This document shows positions 35,398-45,408 of a DNA stretch of 64,000 nt, in pieces. Below the pieces are notes generated by a model, which saw only the letters and a program-made list of their open reading frames with translations, did no database searches and was not told the DNA's origin. Both the position numbers and the translations under genes were made by a program. Origin of the DNA: Paenibacillus sp. BJ-4 (GTDB lineage Bacteria; Bacillota; Bacilli; Paenibacillales; Paenibacillaceae); NCBI RefSeq assembly GCF_020404765.1, contig NZ_JAIVEM010000044.1:62001-126000 (forward strand), read 5' to 3'. Positions within the stretch are counted from its first letter, which is position 1. Each line of letters opens with the position of its first letter.

Positions 35398-35955
35398 CTA
35401 TACCTCTGTTAGCATCTTTTCAAAAATATTATAGCCGTCCGTTTCACCCTTATACGTATAGCCGCATTGTTGGTAAAACTGACTTAGCTTGTCATTCCCT
35501 GCAATACAATCTAACCGAATTCGATCCTTGCCTGTGAAACGGATGCCTTGCTCAATCCAATGCATCAGCTCACGGCCCAGTCCCTTCCCGGCTCTTTCCC
35601 GATCTACAACCAGACGATGCAAATATACTGAGGTTCCTTCCACGGAATCACCATCGTCTAACCCCCACAACCTACGGTCCCAGGCACTGGGCCGCTGTTG
35701 CAGGATCACTGCGCCTACCAATGCATCATCCTCTGATGTTCGGAAAATAATGACTTCTCCGCGTACAATAGCCCCTCCCAGGTTGTGGTCATCTTTTCCT
35801 TTGAGCAGGTTCCCCCATTGCGTAGAGCCTTTACTATGCAGCCATCTGGCCGTCTTTAAAATTAACTCCTGAACCTCTTCCTGATCTTTAGTGATTGCCT
35901 GAAAAGCCGCTAATCCTGGTTTGACGGATGATTCGACAATAGTCAATGATGTCAT
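35398..35955 (-). CDS. GNAT-family N-acetyltransferase
   Basis: About 185 residues from ATG 35955 (MTSLTIVESS), chosen because GGAGAG and GAGGTG sites lie just upstream; the longer frame from 36114 adds 53 residues without acetyltransferase character. Motif A, VYLHRLVVDRERAGKGLGRELMHWIE (about residues 108-133), holds the acetyl-CoA pyrophosphate loop, and motif B, CIAGNDKLSQFYQQCGY, is near the C-terminus. Cytoplasmic; the acceptor is unknown. Monocistronic. Confidence 0.85.
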   Translation of the reverse strand: MTSLTIVESSVKPGLAAFQAITKDQEEVQELILKTARWLHSKGSTQWGNLLKGKDDHNLGGAIVRGEVIIFRTSEDDALVGAVILQQRPSAWDRRLWGLDDGDSVEGTSVYLHRLVVDRERAGKGLGRELMHWIEQGIRFTGKDRIRLDCIAGNDKLSQFYQQCGYTYKGETDGYNIFEKMLTEV

Positions 35956-36127
35956 GCTGCACCTCAACTCTCCTTCATGATCTATGAAAACTATATCATA
36001 AAAACTCGTTTTGCCCATGTCTAGTTCACGTAGTTCCCACTGCATTAATCTCCCCTGGATTTCCACTATGCGAGCACCTATGTAATTAGAGATGGGCGTG
36101 TACCCAGCCGACAAGCGACTGTAAAAC

Positions 36128-36175
36128 AGGGCTGTTCACAGATCATCTCCGATGAATTATGAAACAGCCCTTTTT
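36128..36175. terminator. Terminator downstream of the RCC1-SLH gene
   Basis: AGGGCTGTT (36128-36136) pairs with AACAGCCCT (36163-36171), flanked by T-runs on both strands. Confidence 0.7.
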
Positions 36176-36184
36176 CATTTATGA

Positions 36185-39100
36185 CTACTTGCCATGAAGA
36201 CGGTCCAGCAGTCGAGTAACCAATACGCACACTTCAGCACGGGTTATTTGACGATCTAGTCTCAACGTATTGTCTTCATATCCCTCTATCAGATGATTTT
36301 CAATAGAAAGTGCAATTTCATCGGAAGACCAATCTTTCAATGAAGCCGCATCTTTAAACTTCTTCAATTGATTTTCCGGGTTTTCGCTTTTTGGAATGGA
36401 TTCACGATACTGTAAAGCCCTAACCAATATCGCAAAGGCTTCCTTTCTTGTTATTTCTTTATTTGGATAAAAATGATTATATACATCTCCTTTTGCAAGC
36501 CCCATCTTTCTGGCCAGTTTAATATAGCTGTAATACCAATCAGGATTGGTTACATCCTTAAAATCCGGTGTTTTATCCTGTGCAACCTCAGCAGATTCCC
36601 CCAAGGCGAGTACGAGCACTTTGACATATTCCGCTCGTGTAATGCTCTTTTTCGGTTTGAATTCCTTAGCCGAGTAACCGTTAATGATTTTCAAATTGTA
36701 TAACTTTATGATAGCCTCGGTTGCCCATCGCGGATCATAAATGTCTTCAAACGTAAGTTGAATGATGCTGCCGCTTTGAGCGCCGCTTTTGCTTTCATTG
36801 TTGCCTTGGCCAAGCCTGCTTTCGTTACCACTGCTTGGATCGCTTCCTTTACTTTTGTTTTCACTGCCTTGACCAAGCCTATTTTCGTTATCCCTGCTTG
36901 GATCGCTGCCCTTGCTTCCATTATTGGCTTGCCCAGTGCTTTCGTTTTTACTGCCGCTCTGACTGTTGTCATTATCACCGCTCCTGGAAAGAGTGGACAA
37001 GATAATTTCCGTTGGCGTGCTCTCTCCATAATTATTGGAAGCCGTAACCGTAAAAGTATAGGGCGTATTACTGTTTAATTGCTCTACTAAATAATTGAGA
37101 GAAGTTACCTGAGCGATTTCTACTCCGTTTTGTTTAATTTTGTACTTGGTCGCCCCGGCAGCAGCATTCCACGTCAGAAGCACACTATTTTCATGCGGTT
37201 GGCCTGTGAGATTTTGCGGTGGCAAAGGCACTTCATACGTGTCCGTCGTCACCGTCAGCGTGCTTGCGTTGCCAACTCCATATGCGTTTTGCGCGGCGAC
37301 CCAATATTCGTAACGTTCGCCGCCCGCAACTGTATCCGTGAACGTCGTATCGCTTCCCGTATAAATCACGGCGTTATCCCGCTTCAGTATGTAGCTTGTC
37401 GCCGTTGGAACAGCATCCCAGTATACGGACATCGTGACGCTGCTGATTTGAACCGCCGTGAGATGCCTTGGGCTGTCCGGGTACCTGCTGTTCATCACGA
37501 ACGAAACGCTCTTTTCTTCGCCTTTACCGCTTGAATTCACGGGAACGACCGAATACGTATACGTTGTTCCATGCACAGGACTTGAATCTGTGTATTCGGT
37601 ATCGGTTCCCGTGTAGATCGTCGTTCCGTCCTTTTTTAGTTCGTAGGAGGTCGCATAAGGGCTCTTTGTCCAACGAATTGTCGCCGTACTCCCCCCATAT
37701 GTTGCGTTAATGTCTGAGACGGCGGGCGGCAGCGGGTCGAGATAAGAAATGGAAAATGAGCTTGCCGTAATATCCTCTAGAGGAGCATTTACCAGTCCAC
37801 TTTTTTGAATGGTTACATAAGCATTAGTCACACTATCCGCTGCTGTATGCTGCGCTGCTTGTCCCGCAAATTGTAAAGTAAGCTCAGAAGCACTGTCTTT
37901 TGTAACCGTATATGTAATTCCGGCAGGTAAGTTACCCACATAAACATCACTCGTTACGCTGTCATTGAATTCATCTCCGGTTAAAGTAACGGTTAAAGTT
38001 CCAGCAACGGTCCCGTCATTGGTTGCCGTTTCTTTGACTGTGTTTGTGCCATACGAAATAGAAGGCTTGTCATATTGGGCGAATACGGGCACATTGCTGC
38101 TGACGGCGACGCCGTTGCCAAATTGTCCATATCCATTCCACCCCGCAAACAATGCATCACCAGATGCATTAATCAATCCCGTCTGGTTCAATCCGAAAGC
38201 AATGGCCTTCACATTGGGCACGTTGGCGTTTAATGGAGTGTTCAACGAAATGAAGCTGTTATTTCCAAGTTGTCCATATACGTTTCTTCCCCACAGCATC
38301 GTGTTCCCGCTTTTGTCTATAGCGCCACTGTTGAGATAACTCGCAAAAATATCTTGTGCACTTCCGATTCCGGAAACCGTTGCCGGAACATTCTTATTGT
38401 CATTCGTACCATCGCCTAATTGTCCGTAATTATTTAAACCAAAAGCAACAACCTTACCATTCGCTTTCAAAACCAAATTGTGCTCGTAACCAGCTGCAAT
38501 CTTGACAGCATCAGCTATACCGTTCACCTGAACAGGAGTATTGGAATTTGCATTAGTCCCATTTCCTAACTGCCCTTCTGCTCCATTTCCAACAGTATAA
38601 ACCGTTCCATCACTTTTAAGGGCAATGAGAGTGGCTCCATTGGCAGAGATAGCTTGTATCCCGCTCAGGCCCGGCATTTGGGTAAATGTCGATCTAGGAG
38701 TAAAATCACCCAGTCCCAACTGTCCTTTCGCATTGTCTCCGGAGGACCAGACATTTCCGCTCTGGTCAAGGACGTATGAGGCGTTATCGCCCGCGGCAAT
38801 GTCTTTTATGTTAAACAAACCGTCACCGATTCGGCCAAAAGAATAAATATTATTTGTCGTTCCATCGGACAATTGCCCGAATGTGTTATTACCGGTTCCA
38901 TATAATTCGATGACACCGTTATTGTCTGTCATTACCAGGGTGTGGGAGTTCCCTGAGACGACTTTCTTTACAGTCCCGGGAACGCTTGAAATTGGTTGCG
39001 GGGATTGTACATAAACCCCGCCGTTACCCAACTGTCCGATAAGATTGCTCCCCCAATTGAGCAACTCGCCCCTTTCGTTAATTTCGTTTACATGATTTAA

Positions 39101-40315
39101 TCCCATGCTAATGGAATGAACGAACCCTTTTATTGTTGCAGAAAAAGAGCTGGTGTTTAAATTCGTTCCTATAGCAAGTTGCCCGTATCCATTCCAGCCG
39201 TTGCCAATCACTTTACCGTCAGAAGTTAGAATGGCGCTGTAAGATTCGCCGCTTATAACTTCTTTAGCGTTATGGATGTTGTTAAATAATTTCCAGTCTG
39301 TACTTCCCCAAGGACTTGATTGATTGGTTTGGCCGTAAAAGTTGGCCCCTGTGCCAACAACGGCGCCATCTCGTTTTACCGCAATGGAGTGAACGGACCC
39401 GGAGGCGGCGTCCATAAAATCGCCAACAGGAACGGGCGTCCTTGCATACGAAGTGCTACCATCCCCGAGTTGCCCGTTAGCATTATACCCTGCTGCATAG
39501 GTTGTTCCCGAACCAATGAAAAACGTAGAGTAGTACCCAAACGCGATCTTTGTGACGTTATGGATTGGGGATGCTGTCGGTGAATTTCTCGTAACATTAT
39601 CTCCAAGACCTAATTGGCCGGCCCAGTTTGAACCCCAAATCATAACGGTATGGTCGGCCAAAATAGCTGCCGATGTTTTATTTCCCGCAAAAATTGAAGC
39701 AACCCCGTTCAATGACGATATTTTTGTAAAGTTAAGCCGCGATGAAAAATTCCCCAGACCTAATTGGCCGGCATCATTACTCCCGGATGCCCATACGTTT
39801 CCATCCATATCCAGGGCGAGTATATGATCCCTGCCAACGGCCACATTTGTGATAGGCGGCAAGCCAGTTATTTTCATAAATGATGATTTGTTAATGGTAT
39901 CTCCTAGTCCAAGTTGGCCTTCGCTGTTTGCGCCTGTAACGTAAAGATCATTCGCTGCATCGACAAAGGCAGACTGATTGCCGCCCGCGCTAATTTCCCT
40001 GATTTCTTTCGGATGATCAACCCGAATAGCAATTTCCCGCATTCGAGTATCGCCAAGCCCCAATTGTCCGAATTCATTGTTGCCCGCTGCATAAACCTTT
40101 CCGGATTCCGTAAGGTACAATGTATGATTGTCACCCCCGGCAATGCTCTTTATTGTGACCAAGTCCGATGGAACAGCAAAAGTAGTAGAAGAGAATGCAA
40201 TCAAAACAAACATGCATACCCAAAAAGCTATGGCAAATTTTCCTTTCAGCAAGCTAACCCCCCCAAATCTAACTTTCTCCAGCTTTAGAAGACTTTCATC
40301 TCGCAACATAAGCAT
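36185..40315 (-). CDS. Giant RCC1-repeat / FN3 / SLH surface protein
   Basis: A 1376-residue exported protein. A signal segment (about 22-47) precedes 14 RCC1-type repeats with NxxGQLGxGD cores (about 60-770), enough for two seven-bladed propellers. A beta domain follows at about 775-890, then three fibronectin type III domains (about 895-1145), a hydrophilic Ser/Gly/Asn linker with an imperfect 21-residue duplication (about 1150-1215) and three SLH domains (about 1217-1376: ITRAEYVKVL, ITRKEAFAIL, ITRAEVCVLV). The SLH domains anchor it to pyruvylated wall polymer. The propellers probably bind a partner or carbohydrate outside the cell; this is inference. The upstream ribosome site is weak (GGGACGTGA). 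Confidence 0.88.
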   Translation of the reverse strand: MLMLRDESLLKLEKVRFGGVSLLKGKFAIAFWVCMFVLIAFSSTTFAVPSDLVTIKSIAGGDNHTLYLTESGKVYAAGNNEFGQLGLGDTRMREIAIRVDHPKEIREISAGGNQSAFVDAANDLYVTGANSEGQLGLGDTINKSSFMKITGLPPITNVAVGRDHILALDMDGNVWASGSNDAGQLGLGNFSSRLNFTKISSLNGVASIFAGNKTSAAILADHTVMIWGSNWAGQLGLGDNVTRNSPTASPIHNVTKIAFGYYSTFFIGSGTTYAAGYNANGQLGDGSTSYARTPVPVGDFMDAASGSVHSIAVKRDGAVVGTGANFYGQTNQSSPWGSTDWKLFNNIHNAKEVISGESYSAILTSDGKVIGNGWNGYGQLAIGTNLNTSSFSATIKGFVHSISMGLNHVNEINERGELLNWGSNLIGQLGNGGVYVQSPQPISSVPGTVKKVVSGNSHTLVMTDNNGVIELYGTGNNTFGQLSDGTTNNIYSFGRIGDGLFNIKDIAAGDNASYVLDQSGNVWSSGDNAKGQLGLGDFTPRSTFTQMPGLSGIQAISANGATLIALKSDGTVYTVGNGAEGQLGNGTNANSNTPVQVNGIADAVKIAAGYEHNLVLKANGKVVAFGLNNYGQLGDGTNDNKNVPATVSGIGSAQDIFASYLNSGAIDKSGNTMLWGRNVYGQLGNNSFISLNTPLNANVPNVKAIAFGLNQTGLINASGDALFAGWNGYGQFGNGVAVSSNVPVFAQYDKPSISYGTNTVKETATNDGTVAGTLTVTLTGDEFNDSVTSDVYVGNLPAGITYTVTKDSASELTLQFAGQAAQHTAADSVTNAYVTIQKSGLVNAPLEDITASSFSISYLDPLPPAVSDINATYGGSTATIRWTKSPYATSYELKKDGTTIYTGTDTEYTDSSPVHGTTYTYSVVPVNSSGKGEEKSVSFVMNSRYPDSPRHLTAVQISSVTMSVYWDAVPTATSYILKRDNAVIYTGSDTTFTDTVAGGERYEYWVAAQNAYGVGNASTLTVTTDTYEVPLPPQNLTGQPHENSVLLTWNAAAGATKYKIKQNGVEIAQVTSLNYLVEQLNSNTPYTFTVTASNNYGESTPTEIILSTLSRSGDNDNSQSGSKNESTGQANNGSKGSDPSRDNENRLGQGSENKSKGSDPSSGNESRLGQGNNESKSGAQSGSIIQLTFEDIYDPRWATEAIIKLYNLKIINGYSAKEFKPKKSITRAEYVKVLVLALGESAEVAQDKTPDFKDVTNPDWYYSYIKLARKMGLAKGDVYNHFYPNKEITRKEAFAILVRALQYRESIPKSENPENQLKKFKDAASLKDWSSDEIALSIENHLIEGYEDNTLRLDRQITRAEVCVLVTRLLDRLHGK
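36803..36928 (-). repeat. 63-bp tandem repeat in the SLH linker
   Basis: Units 36803-36865 and 36866-36928 each encode a 21-residue block ending in (N/S)RLGQG preceded by SKGSDPS. They differ at several positions, and the reading frame is kept. Likely an in-frame slippage duplication in the flexible linker. Confidence 0.75.
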
Positions 40316-40809
40316 TCACGTCCCACAGATAACATCCATATTTCGTATGTATTATTTAACATTCGCCAGGCGCGCGCTCAAATACATATATATCATCGGA
40401 TTTTTACATTCAACCCCTTAGTGATTAAGGCAAAAAGAACATAAAGTTTTTGGCCCGACGGTGATTGCATTGCTTTTGGAAGATACCCTTTTCGATTGCG
40501 ATTTCAACCGCTTTGTTGATCAACATATCGATAATAAATTATGGAAATACATGGTGCAATCGCAAGGGAACTAAAACAGCAAATTAGCTCCGGCATAAAA
40601 TAAAATCCAAAAAAAGGAGGCTCATAAAAGGGCCCCCTGTTTTTTTGCTGGTAAGGATTGTGTATCGGGTCATAGAAAGATCATAAGTAAAAATAGACTT
40701 TGGCAGTGAAGAGGCTATTTCGTAGGAATCTTGGATTCAATGGTAACATTTAAAATACGACCTTCCACTTCTCCTGATTTTTCAGAACGCTCTCTACTAA
40801 TATCACATA
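40316..40809. other. Intergenic region with degenerate coding traces
   Basis: No intact gene. On the plus strand 40425-40574 is a 49-codon open frame (ending LWKYMVQSQGN) with no start signal. On the minus strand 40730-40830 reads CDISRERSEKSGEVEGRI followed by LNVTIESKIPTK and a stop. Both look like fragments of lost genes but I cannot name them. A CCTCC/GGAGG-like hairpin with flanking A and T runs at 40604-40642 may be a terminator. Confidence 0.4.
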
Positions 40810-41258
40810 CTATTCTGTACGGCAGACACGAATCCGGTACACTCCCACCGTACTGTCAGTCGCGGGCCGCAATTCCTGGATGCCCCAACCAAACGACAGC
40901 ACACGCTCCAGCCGATCATGCTCGGCTTGCGTCAGTTCGATCGTAACGGCTTCGCTTCCTCCAGAGATAGCTCTGGCTCCCGCCCGAACGCAGCGGCAAT
41001 CCACGAGTTGATCCCCCGTATCGTGTTGTACTTGATCTGATATCCGTCCGTTACCGCGCTGACAAACACCTTCGGCTCTTTGGACGCCAGCCCAGTGGCA
41101 AGCTCTGCATAATCAAAAACGGATGGTCCATCCGTTGGCAGCTCATTTTGCTGCACACGGCGGATTAACTCCTCATTGGACCAGCCTAATGAGCGTAATG
41201 ATTCCAGCAAGAGCGCATCCCATTGGGAAATACGTACTCTTTTCGTCGAATTAGTCAT
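40810..41258 (-). pseudogene. Frameshifted conserved hypothetical gene
   Basis: The first frame (41258-40932) encodes 108 residues beginning MTNSTKRVRISQWDALLLES and ends soon after GREPELSLEEA. Its continuation, AVTIELTQAEHDRLERVLSF to VYRIRVCRTE, is in another frame (to 40810). Joining them near 40955-40975 gives one continuous protein of about 148 residues, so a single-base loss (or two-base gain) has split the gene. I do not recognise the family. The AAAGGAGGC site before the ATG is intact. Programmed frameshifting is possible but no slippery heptamer stands out. Confidence 0.65.
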
Positions 41259-41306
41259 CGTTTTTGCCTCCTTTTATGGTCACGTATACCGCACTCTGAC
41301 CTTAAC

Positions 41307-41640
41307 CTAACGGTTAACCGGGTACGCTACATAATGACCGGGACTGATCTCGCGTAGCTCGGTTGCACCGTTGCTATCCTTGTCCCATGACAATGAGTTG
41401 GCTGGTTGAGCGAAGCCTCTCCCCAGGCTTGCCTGCTCTCTGACCGTTTTCGGGTCAGGCACAGGGATAGATGACAGCAGCGCCTACGTATAGGGGTGAG
41501 CCGGCTGCTAAGCTGCGTAATCGTACTGGAGCGAATATATCTCACGTCTACGGATAAGTTACCGCCCGGAATGATAATGCGCAGCTTCAGCCCTTCGGCT
41601 CCAGCCAATTTAGCAGCTCCTTCGCCTTGTCATTAGCAGT
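41307..41640 (-). pseudogene. Remnant of a peptide/nickel ABC transporter locus
   Basis: In one minus-strand frame 41307-41495 reads QPAHPYT*ALLSSIPVPDP, KTVREQASLGRGFAQPANS and ISPGHYVAYPVNR before a stop. HPYTQALLSSIPVPDP is the conserved C-terminal stretch of OppD/OppF/DppD ATPases, with Gln (CAG) mutated to a TAG stop here. Immediately upstream (41525-41640) another frame gives AKELLNWLEPKG joined by a frameshift to LKLRIIIPGGNLSVDVR, which resembles the middle of a peptide-binding protein, a tentative match. Both pieces are far too short to function. They suggest deletion and decay of an opp-type operon. Confidence 0.7.
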
Positions 41641-41668
41641 TTATATATTATGTAATCGATTTTAGCAA

Positions 41669-41695
41669 AAAAGACACCCGTTAAGGGTGTCTTTT
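41669..41695. terminator. Terminator of the DUF1304 gene
   Basis: AAAAGACACCC (41669-41679) pairs with GGGTGTCTTTT (41685-41695) with a GTTAA loop; it overlaps the stop codon. Confidence 0.85.
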
Positions 41696-42056
41696 AGAAG
41701 ACCAGTAAACTGATTAATGCCAGAATGGCGGGCAATCCTTGTTTCAATAAAATAGACTTATTGGACGTCAATGCACCATATACCGCGGCCACCACCACGC
41801 AAATGACAAAGAACAACTGAATTTGCCAGCCTATCGCAGCATTCGGGTAGCACAAGCCCCATACTAATCCAGCTGCCAAAAACCCATTGTACAGCCCTTG
41901 ATTTGCCGCCAGAGATTTGGTTGCTTCCGCCAGCTCCTTCGAGGTACCGAACGTACGAATCGCCCGCGGAGTCGTCCACAGAAACATTTCCAGTATTAAA
42001 ATGTATACGTGCTCCAGCGCAACAATTCCAACTAATATTGAACTGATCAAGTTCAA
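41694..42056 (-). CDS. DUF1304 integral membrane protein
   Basis: About 120 residues from TTG 42056, chosen since AAAGAGGA lies upstream and the length then matches the family (about 118-120); longer frames to 42137 add a non-conserved leader. The family blocks are ALEHVYILILEMFLWTTPR and LAANQGLYNGFLAAGLVWGL. Four membrane helices. Function unknown. Monocistronic, and its terminator overlaps the stop codon. Confidence 0.88.
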   Translation of the reverse strand: MNLISSILVGIVALEHVYILILEMFLWTTPRAIRTFGTSKELAEATKSLAANQGLYNGFLAAGLVWGLCYPNAAIGWQIQLFFVICVVVAAVYGALTSNKSILLKQGLPAILALISLLVF

Positions 42057-42188
42057 ATATATTCCTCTTTTCCACACAAAGTTATTTACGAGGTAACATT
42101 TCAAATCCATCCTCAAAAAGTATAATTGATCTTCCAAAAACAGTAAAGAGACCGAGCCTAAAGCCCGGCCTTACTCCTGCACAAACCC

Positions 42189-43700
42189 TTACATCGTTCT
42201 CGCAAAATCAAGCAATGCTTTGGACATGCTGTTAATCTCGTCCGTAGCTGCATTCACTTGCTGCGTTAGCGCGGCCTGTGTCTGCGTCAACGTAGACATG
42301 TTGCCAATGTTATGCAAAATCCGCTCGATAAGCATCTTCATTTCGTCCAGACTGGTCTCGATATTTCCGGTCGCATCAGCACTGTGGATGGCAAGCTTTC
42401 TCACTTCATCTGCAACCACGGCAAAGCCGCGTCCCTGATCACCCGCACGCGAGGCCTCAATGGCAGCGTTCAGACCGAGCAGATTTGTTTGATTGGCAAT
42501 CTCTTTAATGAAATTGGATATGTTCTGTGTCTCTTCTGCACTAACCTTGGCCTGATTCGCCGCCTCAGTCGATTGCTCTTGAGCCGTAGCCAGCTCCTGC
42601 GCCTGGTTGCTAACCGAGTTGACACCGTTCACCATTTCCGCAATGGAATCGGAGAGATGCTGAATTTTGAGCGTGAGTTCATCCGCAACAGCCCGCTTTT
42701 GTTTCTCCAACGTTACATCACGGATGGTACCTGCCATGCGAATTGGCACTCCCTTACTGTCACGTATGCTTCCCCCACTATTATAATACCAGCGGTATTC
42801 GCCATTTTTATTCTGCAAGCGGCAAGTTACTTCATAGGGAGTACGATCTGAAAAATCATTCAAATGGTCGTTCAACGCTTTAAACGCTATTTCAACGTCA
42901 TCTGGATGCAAGCGTGAACTCCAACTGCTAAGCGCACTCGGAAAGTCTTTCTCATCACTAAAGCCCAGCGTTTTGCGAAATTGTGGTGACCACCAAAATT
43001 CACTATTTGGATTCTCTACATCTCCGTCAACCAGGATGATGTCGTATGGAGCTTCAATTAATACACGGTTAACAAGGTCATACCTTGTAACCATTGCTTC
43101 CAATTCCTCAGACTTGATCTTCTGGTCATGCACATCCAGCAAAGCTCCGGCAATACGTAGTGGAACTCCCTGCTGATCGCGAATCGTCGTTCCGGTAGCC
43201 CGGAACCAGCGGTATTCTCCATGTTTCAGCTTCAAGCGATACTGCACGTCATAAGGAGTCTTTCCCGTATAGTCCAGTAAATGATTTGACAAAGCTGCCA
43301 ATGCCGAGTCATGATCTTCGGGGTGCAGACGGGATGCCCAGCTGTCCAATACATTCGGGAACTCCTTTTCGTTCTGGTACCCCAGCATGAAACGGAATTC
43401 ATCTGTCCATATGAATGTATTATTCGGATTAACGGGATCACCTGCAATGACTTCCATATCCCATAAGCCGACTTCTATAGCCTTGGTAACAAGCTTCAAA
43501 CGGATGTCAACATGTTTAGCATCATTTTTCATGGACTCAAGCGCTTGATTGACATTGTTTGCGATCTCTTGAAGCTCGGAGGATGCAGAGGACAGTTGTA
43601 GTGCGGTAGAATAATCCTTCTGCTGTATTCTTTGCAATAGTTTGCGGCTTTCTTCTACTAAGGGAGCAAGTGATTGGGTCTCATTTTTTTTGAAAATCAT
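42189..43700 (-). CDS. Soluble PAS-PAS methyl-accepting chemotaxis-type receptor
   Basis: A 503-residue protein with no membrane segment. A short coiled N-terminal region (1-65) precedes two related PAS_3 domains (about 68-195 and 205-330; each has the LHPED(or D)xE and GEYRWF/YY pattern). A short chemoreceptor signalling hairpin follows (about 345-503), with the tip [20 protein letters not shown]. The two PAS domains are similar enough to be a duplication. It should sense an intracellular ligand or redox state and signal to CheW/CheA. The signalling domain is shorter than usual. Confidence 0.9.
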   Translation of the reverse strand: MIFKKNETQSLAPLVEESRKLLQRIQQKDYSTALQLSSASSELQEIANNVNQALESMKNDAKHVDIRLKLVTKAIEVGLWDMEVIAGDPVNPNNTFIWTDEFRFMLGYQNEKEFPNVLDSWASRLHPEDHDSALAALSNHLLDYTGKTPYDVQYRLKLKHGEYRWFRATGTTIRDQQGVPLRIAGALLDVHDQKIKSEELEAMVTRYDLVNRVLIEAPYDIILVDGDVENPNSEFWWSPQFRKTLGFSDEKDFPSALSSWSSRLHPDDVEIAFKALNDHLNDFSDRTPYEVTCRLQNKNGEYRWYYNSGGSIRDSKGVPIRMAGTIRDVTLEKQKRAVADELTLKIQHLSDSIAEMVNGVNSVSNQAQELATAQEQSTEAANQAKVSAEETQNISNFIKEIANQTNLLGLNAAIEASRAGDQGRGFAVVADEVRKLAIHSADATGNIETSLDEMKMLIERILHNIGNMSTLTQTQAALTQQVNAATDEINSMSKALLDFARTM

Positions 43701-43889
43701 TTATGATCTTCCCTTCTAAGCCAATATATAAATCGGTATATTTTAATATCGGAATTTCATTAAGAATCATTATAAATAATATCAAAATCAACTAGGTAAA
43801 AAGAACCATTTTTGAACCCTATACCCCTATATATACATACATAAATTATCGGAATATGTCGAAAAACGAAGAGGATTAACATATTTGGT

Positions 43890-43936
43890 AACGAAAAGAA
43901 CACCCTTGCATTCCTCGCATGGGTGTTCTTTTCGTT
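43890..43936 (-). terminator. Terminator of the symporter gene
   Basis: A perfect 16-bp stem (43890-43905 with 43921-43936; AACGAAAAGAACACCC and complement) with a 15-nt loop, touching the stop codon of the gene. Confidence 0.9.
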
Positions 43937-45198
43937 CATTGACTGTTATTTAAGGAAGCAGCGTACTCCTCGCCTTTTTCCTTATCATATTCGCCTTCCC
44001 ATTTGGACATGACCACGGCGGCAAGCGAGTTGCCTAATACATTGACTACTGTACGCGCCATATCGAGAATACGATCAATACCAGCGATAAAGGCCAAGCC
44101 TTCCAGCGGAATGTGCACTGATCCCAGCGTAGCGAGCAAAACGACAAAGGAAGCGCCCGGTACGCCTGCCATACCTTTGGAAGAAATAATCAGCACCAAC
44201 ATCAGCGTGATCTGTGTAGTGATCGGCAGGTTAATACCATACATCTGGGCGATGAAGATCGCAGCCAGCGCCTGATACAAGGTGGAACCGTCCTGATTAA
44301 AGGAATATCCTATCGGAATGACAAAGGAAGTAATTCCTTTCGGGCATCCGAACTTCTCCATTTTCTCCATGATCTTGGGCAGGACACTTTCCGAGCTGGC
44401 CGTTGAGTAGGCAAGCAGCAGCTCGCTTTTCAAAATTTTGACCATAGTCCAAAGACGAGTACCGCAAAGCTTGGTGATAATTCCAAAAACAATCACAATG
44501 AATAGCAGCATGGCGCCGTACACCGACAAAACAAGCTTCAATAACGGCCACAATGAGGCCAGCCCAAACTTGGCTACTGTCGTTCCAATCAGTGCAAATA
44601 CACCGAACGGAGCCAAGCGCATAACCTGATTGGTTACCCAGAACATAGCGTCGGCTACGCCTTCGAAGAAATTCAGCACAGGCTTGCCCTTGTTGCCAAT
44701 CGCCGCTACCCCTAGTCCGAACAAGACGGAGAAAAAGATAATAGCCAGCATATCCCCTTCGCCCAGCGCTTGGAAAATATTAGTAGGAACAATATGGACA
44801 ATCGTATCCATAAAGTTGTGGCCTGTACTTTCCGCCGTCTCCACATATTTATGGATATCACTCTTAGCCAGGTGGGACATATCCACGCCTTCCCCGGGAC
44901 GAACCAGATTCGCAACGAGCAATCCGAAAAGGATGGCAATGGTCGTCACAATTTCAAAGTACACAATAGACTTTCCGCCGAGCTTGCCCAGCTTTTTAAT
45001 ATCTCCGACGCCGGCTACGCCAATAACGAGCGTTGAAATTACAATCGGCACGACAATCATTTTGATCAGACGGATGAAAATATCACCGATCGGCTTTAAG
45101 TAGACTTCCACCCCTGAATTGCCGTAAAATAAAGCGCCAATAATAATACCTAAAGCCAGTCCGATAAAAATTTGCATTGTCAAATTTATCTTTTTCAC
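43936..45198 (-). CDS. Glutamate/C4-dicarboxylate:cation symporter (DAACS family)
   Basis: About 420 residues from GTG 45198 (MKKINLTMQIF), behind AGGGGGG. Eight-helix plus hairpin topology of the DAACS family; key motifs are the serine-rich hairpin STASSESVLPKIME (about 277-290), NQDGSTLYQALAAIFIAQ and GVPGASFVVLLATLGSV. It takes up glutamate, aspartate or C4-dicarboxylates with H+ or Na+; the sequence does not settle which. It is divergent from a GlnK/GlnL-like two-component pair, which may regulate it. Confidence 0.9.
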   Translation of the reverse strand: MKKINLTMQIFIGLALGIIIGALFYGNSGVEVYLKPIGDIFIRLIKMIVVPIVISTLVIGVAGVGDIKKLGKLGGKSIVYFEIVTTIAILFGLLVANLVRPGEGVDMSHLAKSDIHKYVETAESTGHNFMDTIVHIVPTNIFQALGEGDMLAIIFFSVLFGLGVAAIGNKGKPVLNFFEGVADAMFWVTNQVMRLAPFGVFALIGTTVAKFGLASLWPLLKLVLSVYGAMLLFIVIVFGIITKLCGTRLWTMVKILKSELLLAYSTASSESVLPKIMEKMEKFGCPKGITSFVIPIGYSFNQDGSTLYQALAAIFIAQMYGINLPITTQITLMLVLIISSKGMAGVPGASFVVLLATLGSVHIPLEGLAFIAGIDRILDMARTVVNVLGNSLAAVVMSKWEGEYDKEKGEEYAASLNNSQ

Positions 45199-45408
45199 TT
45201 TGTGCCCCCCTGACTGAGTTGTATATTTTTGCAGTATGCTGTTCTTAATATTCAAATGATGTTATTTATACTACAATCTGAACTATGAAAACCGACAGTT
45301 ATCTACACATGTATTTGTTTTTTTCTATAAATTCACAAACTTTAATGATGAGCCTGTGAATTTATCTTACATTGCCTTTCTGAAACAAATACCCGGAGGT
45401 GAATATGG

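Noticed and set aside
40425..40574. A 49-codon plus-strand open frame ending LWKYMVQSQGN
   Set aside because: No start codon with ribosome site and no recognisable family; too short to call a gene, so kept only as a possible fragment.
40604..40642. GGAGG/CCCCC hairpin with A and T runs
   Set aside because: Pairing has several mismatches and no gene ends just before it; only mentioned in the intergenic entry.
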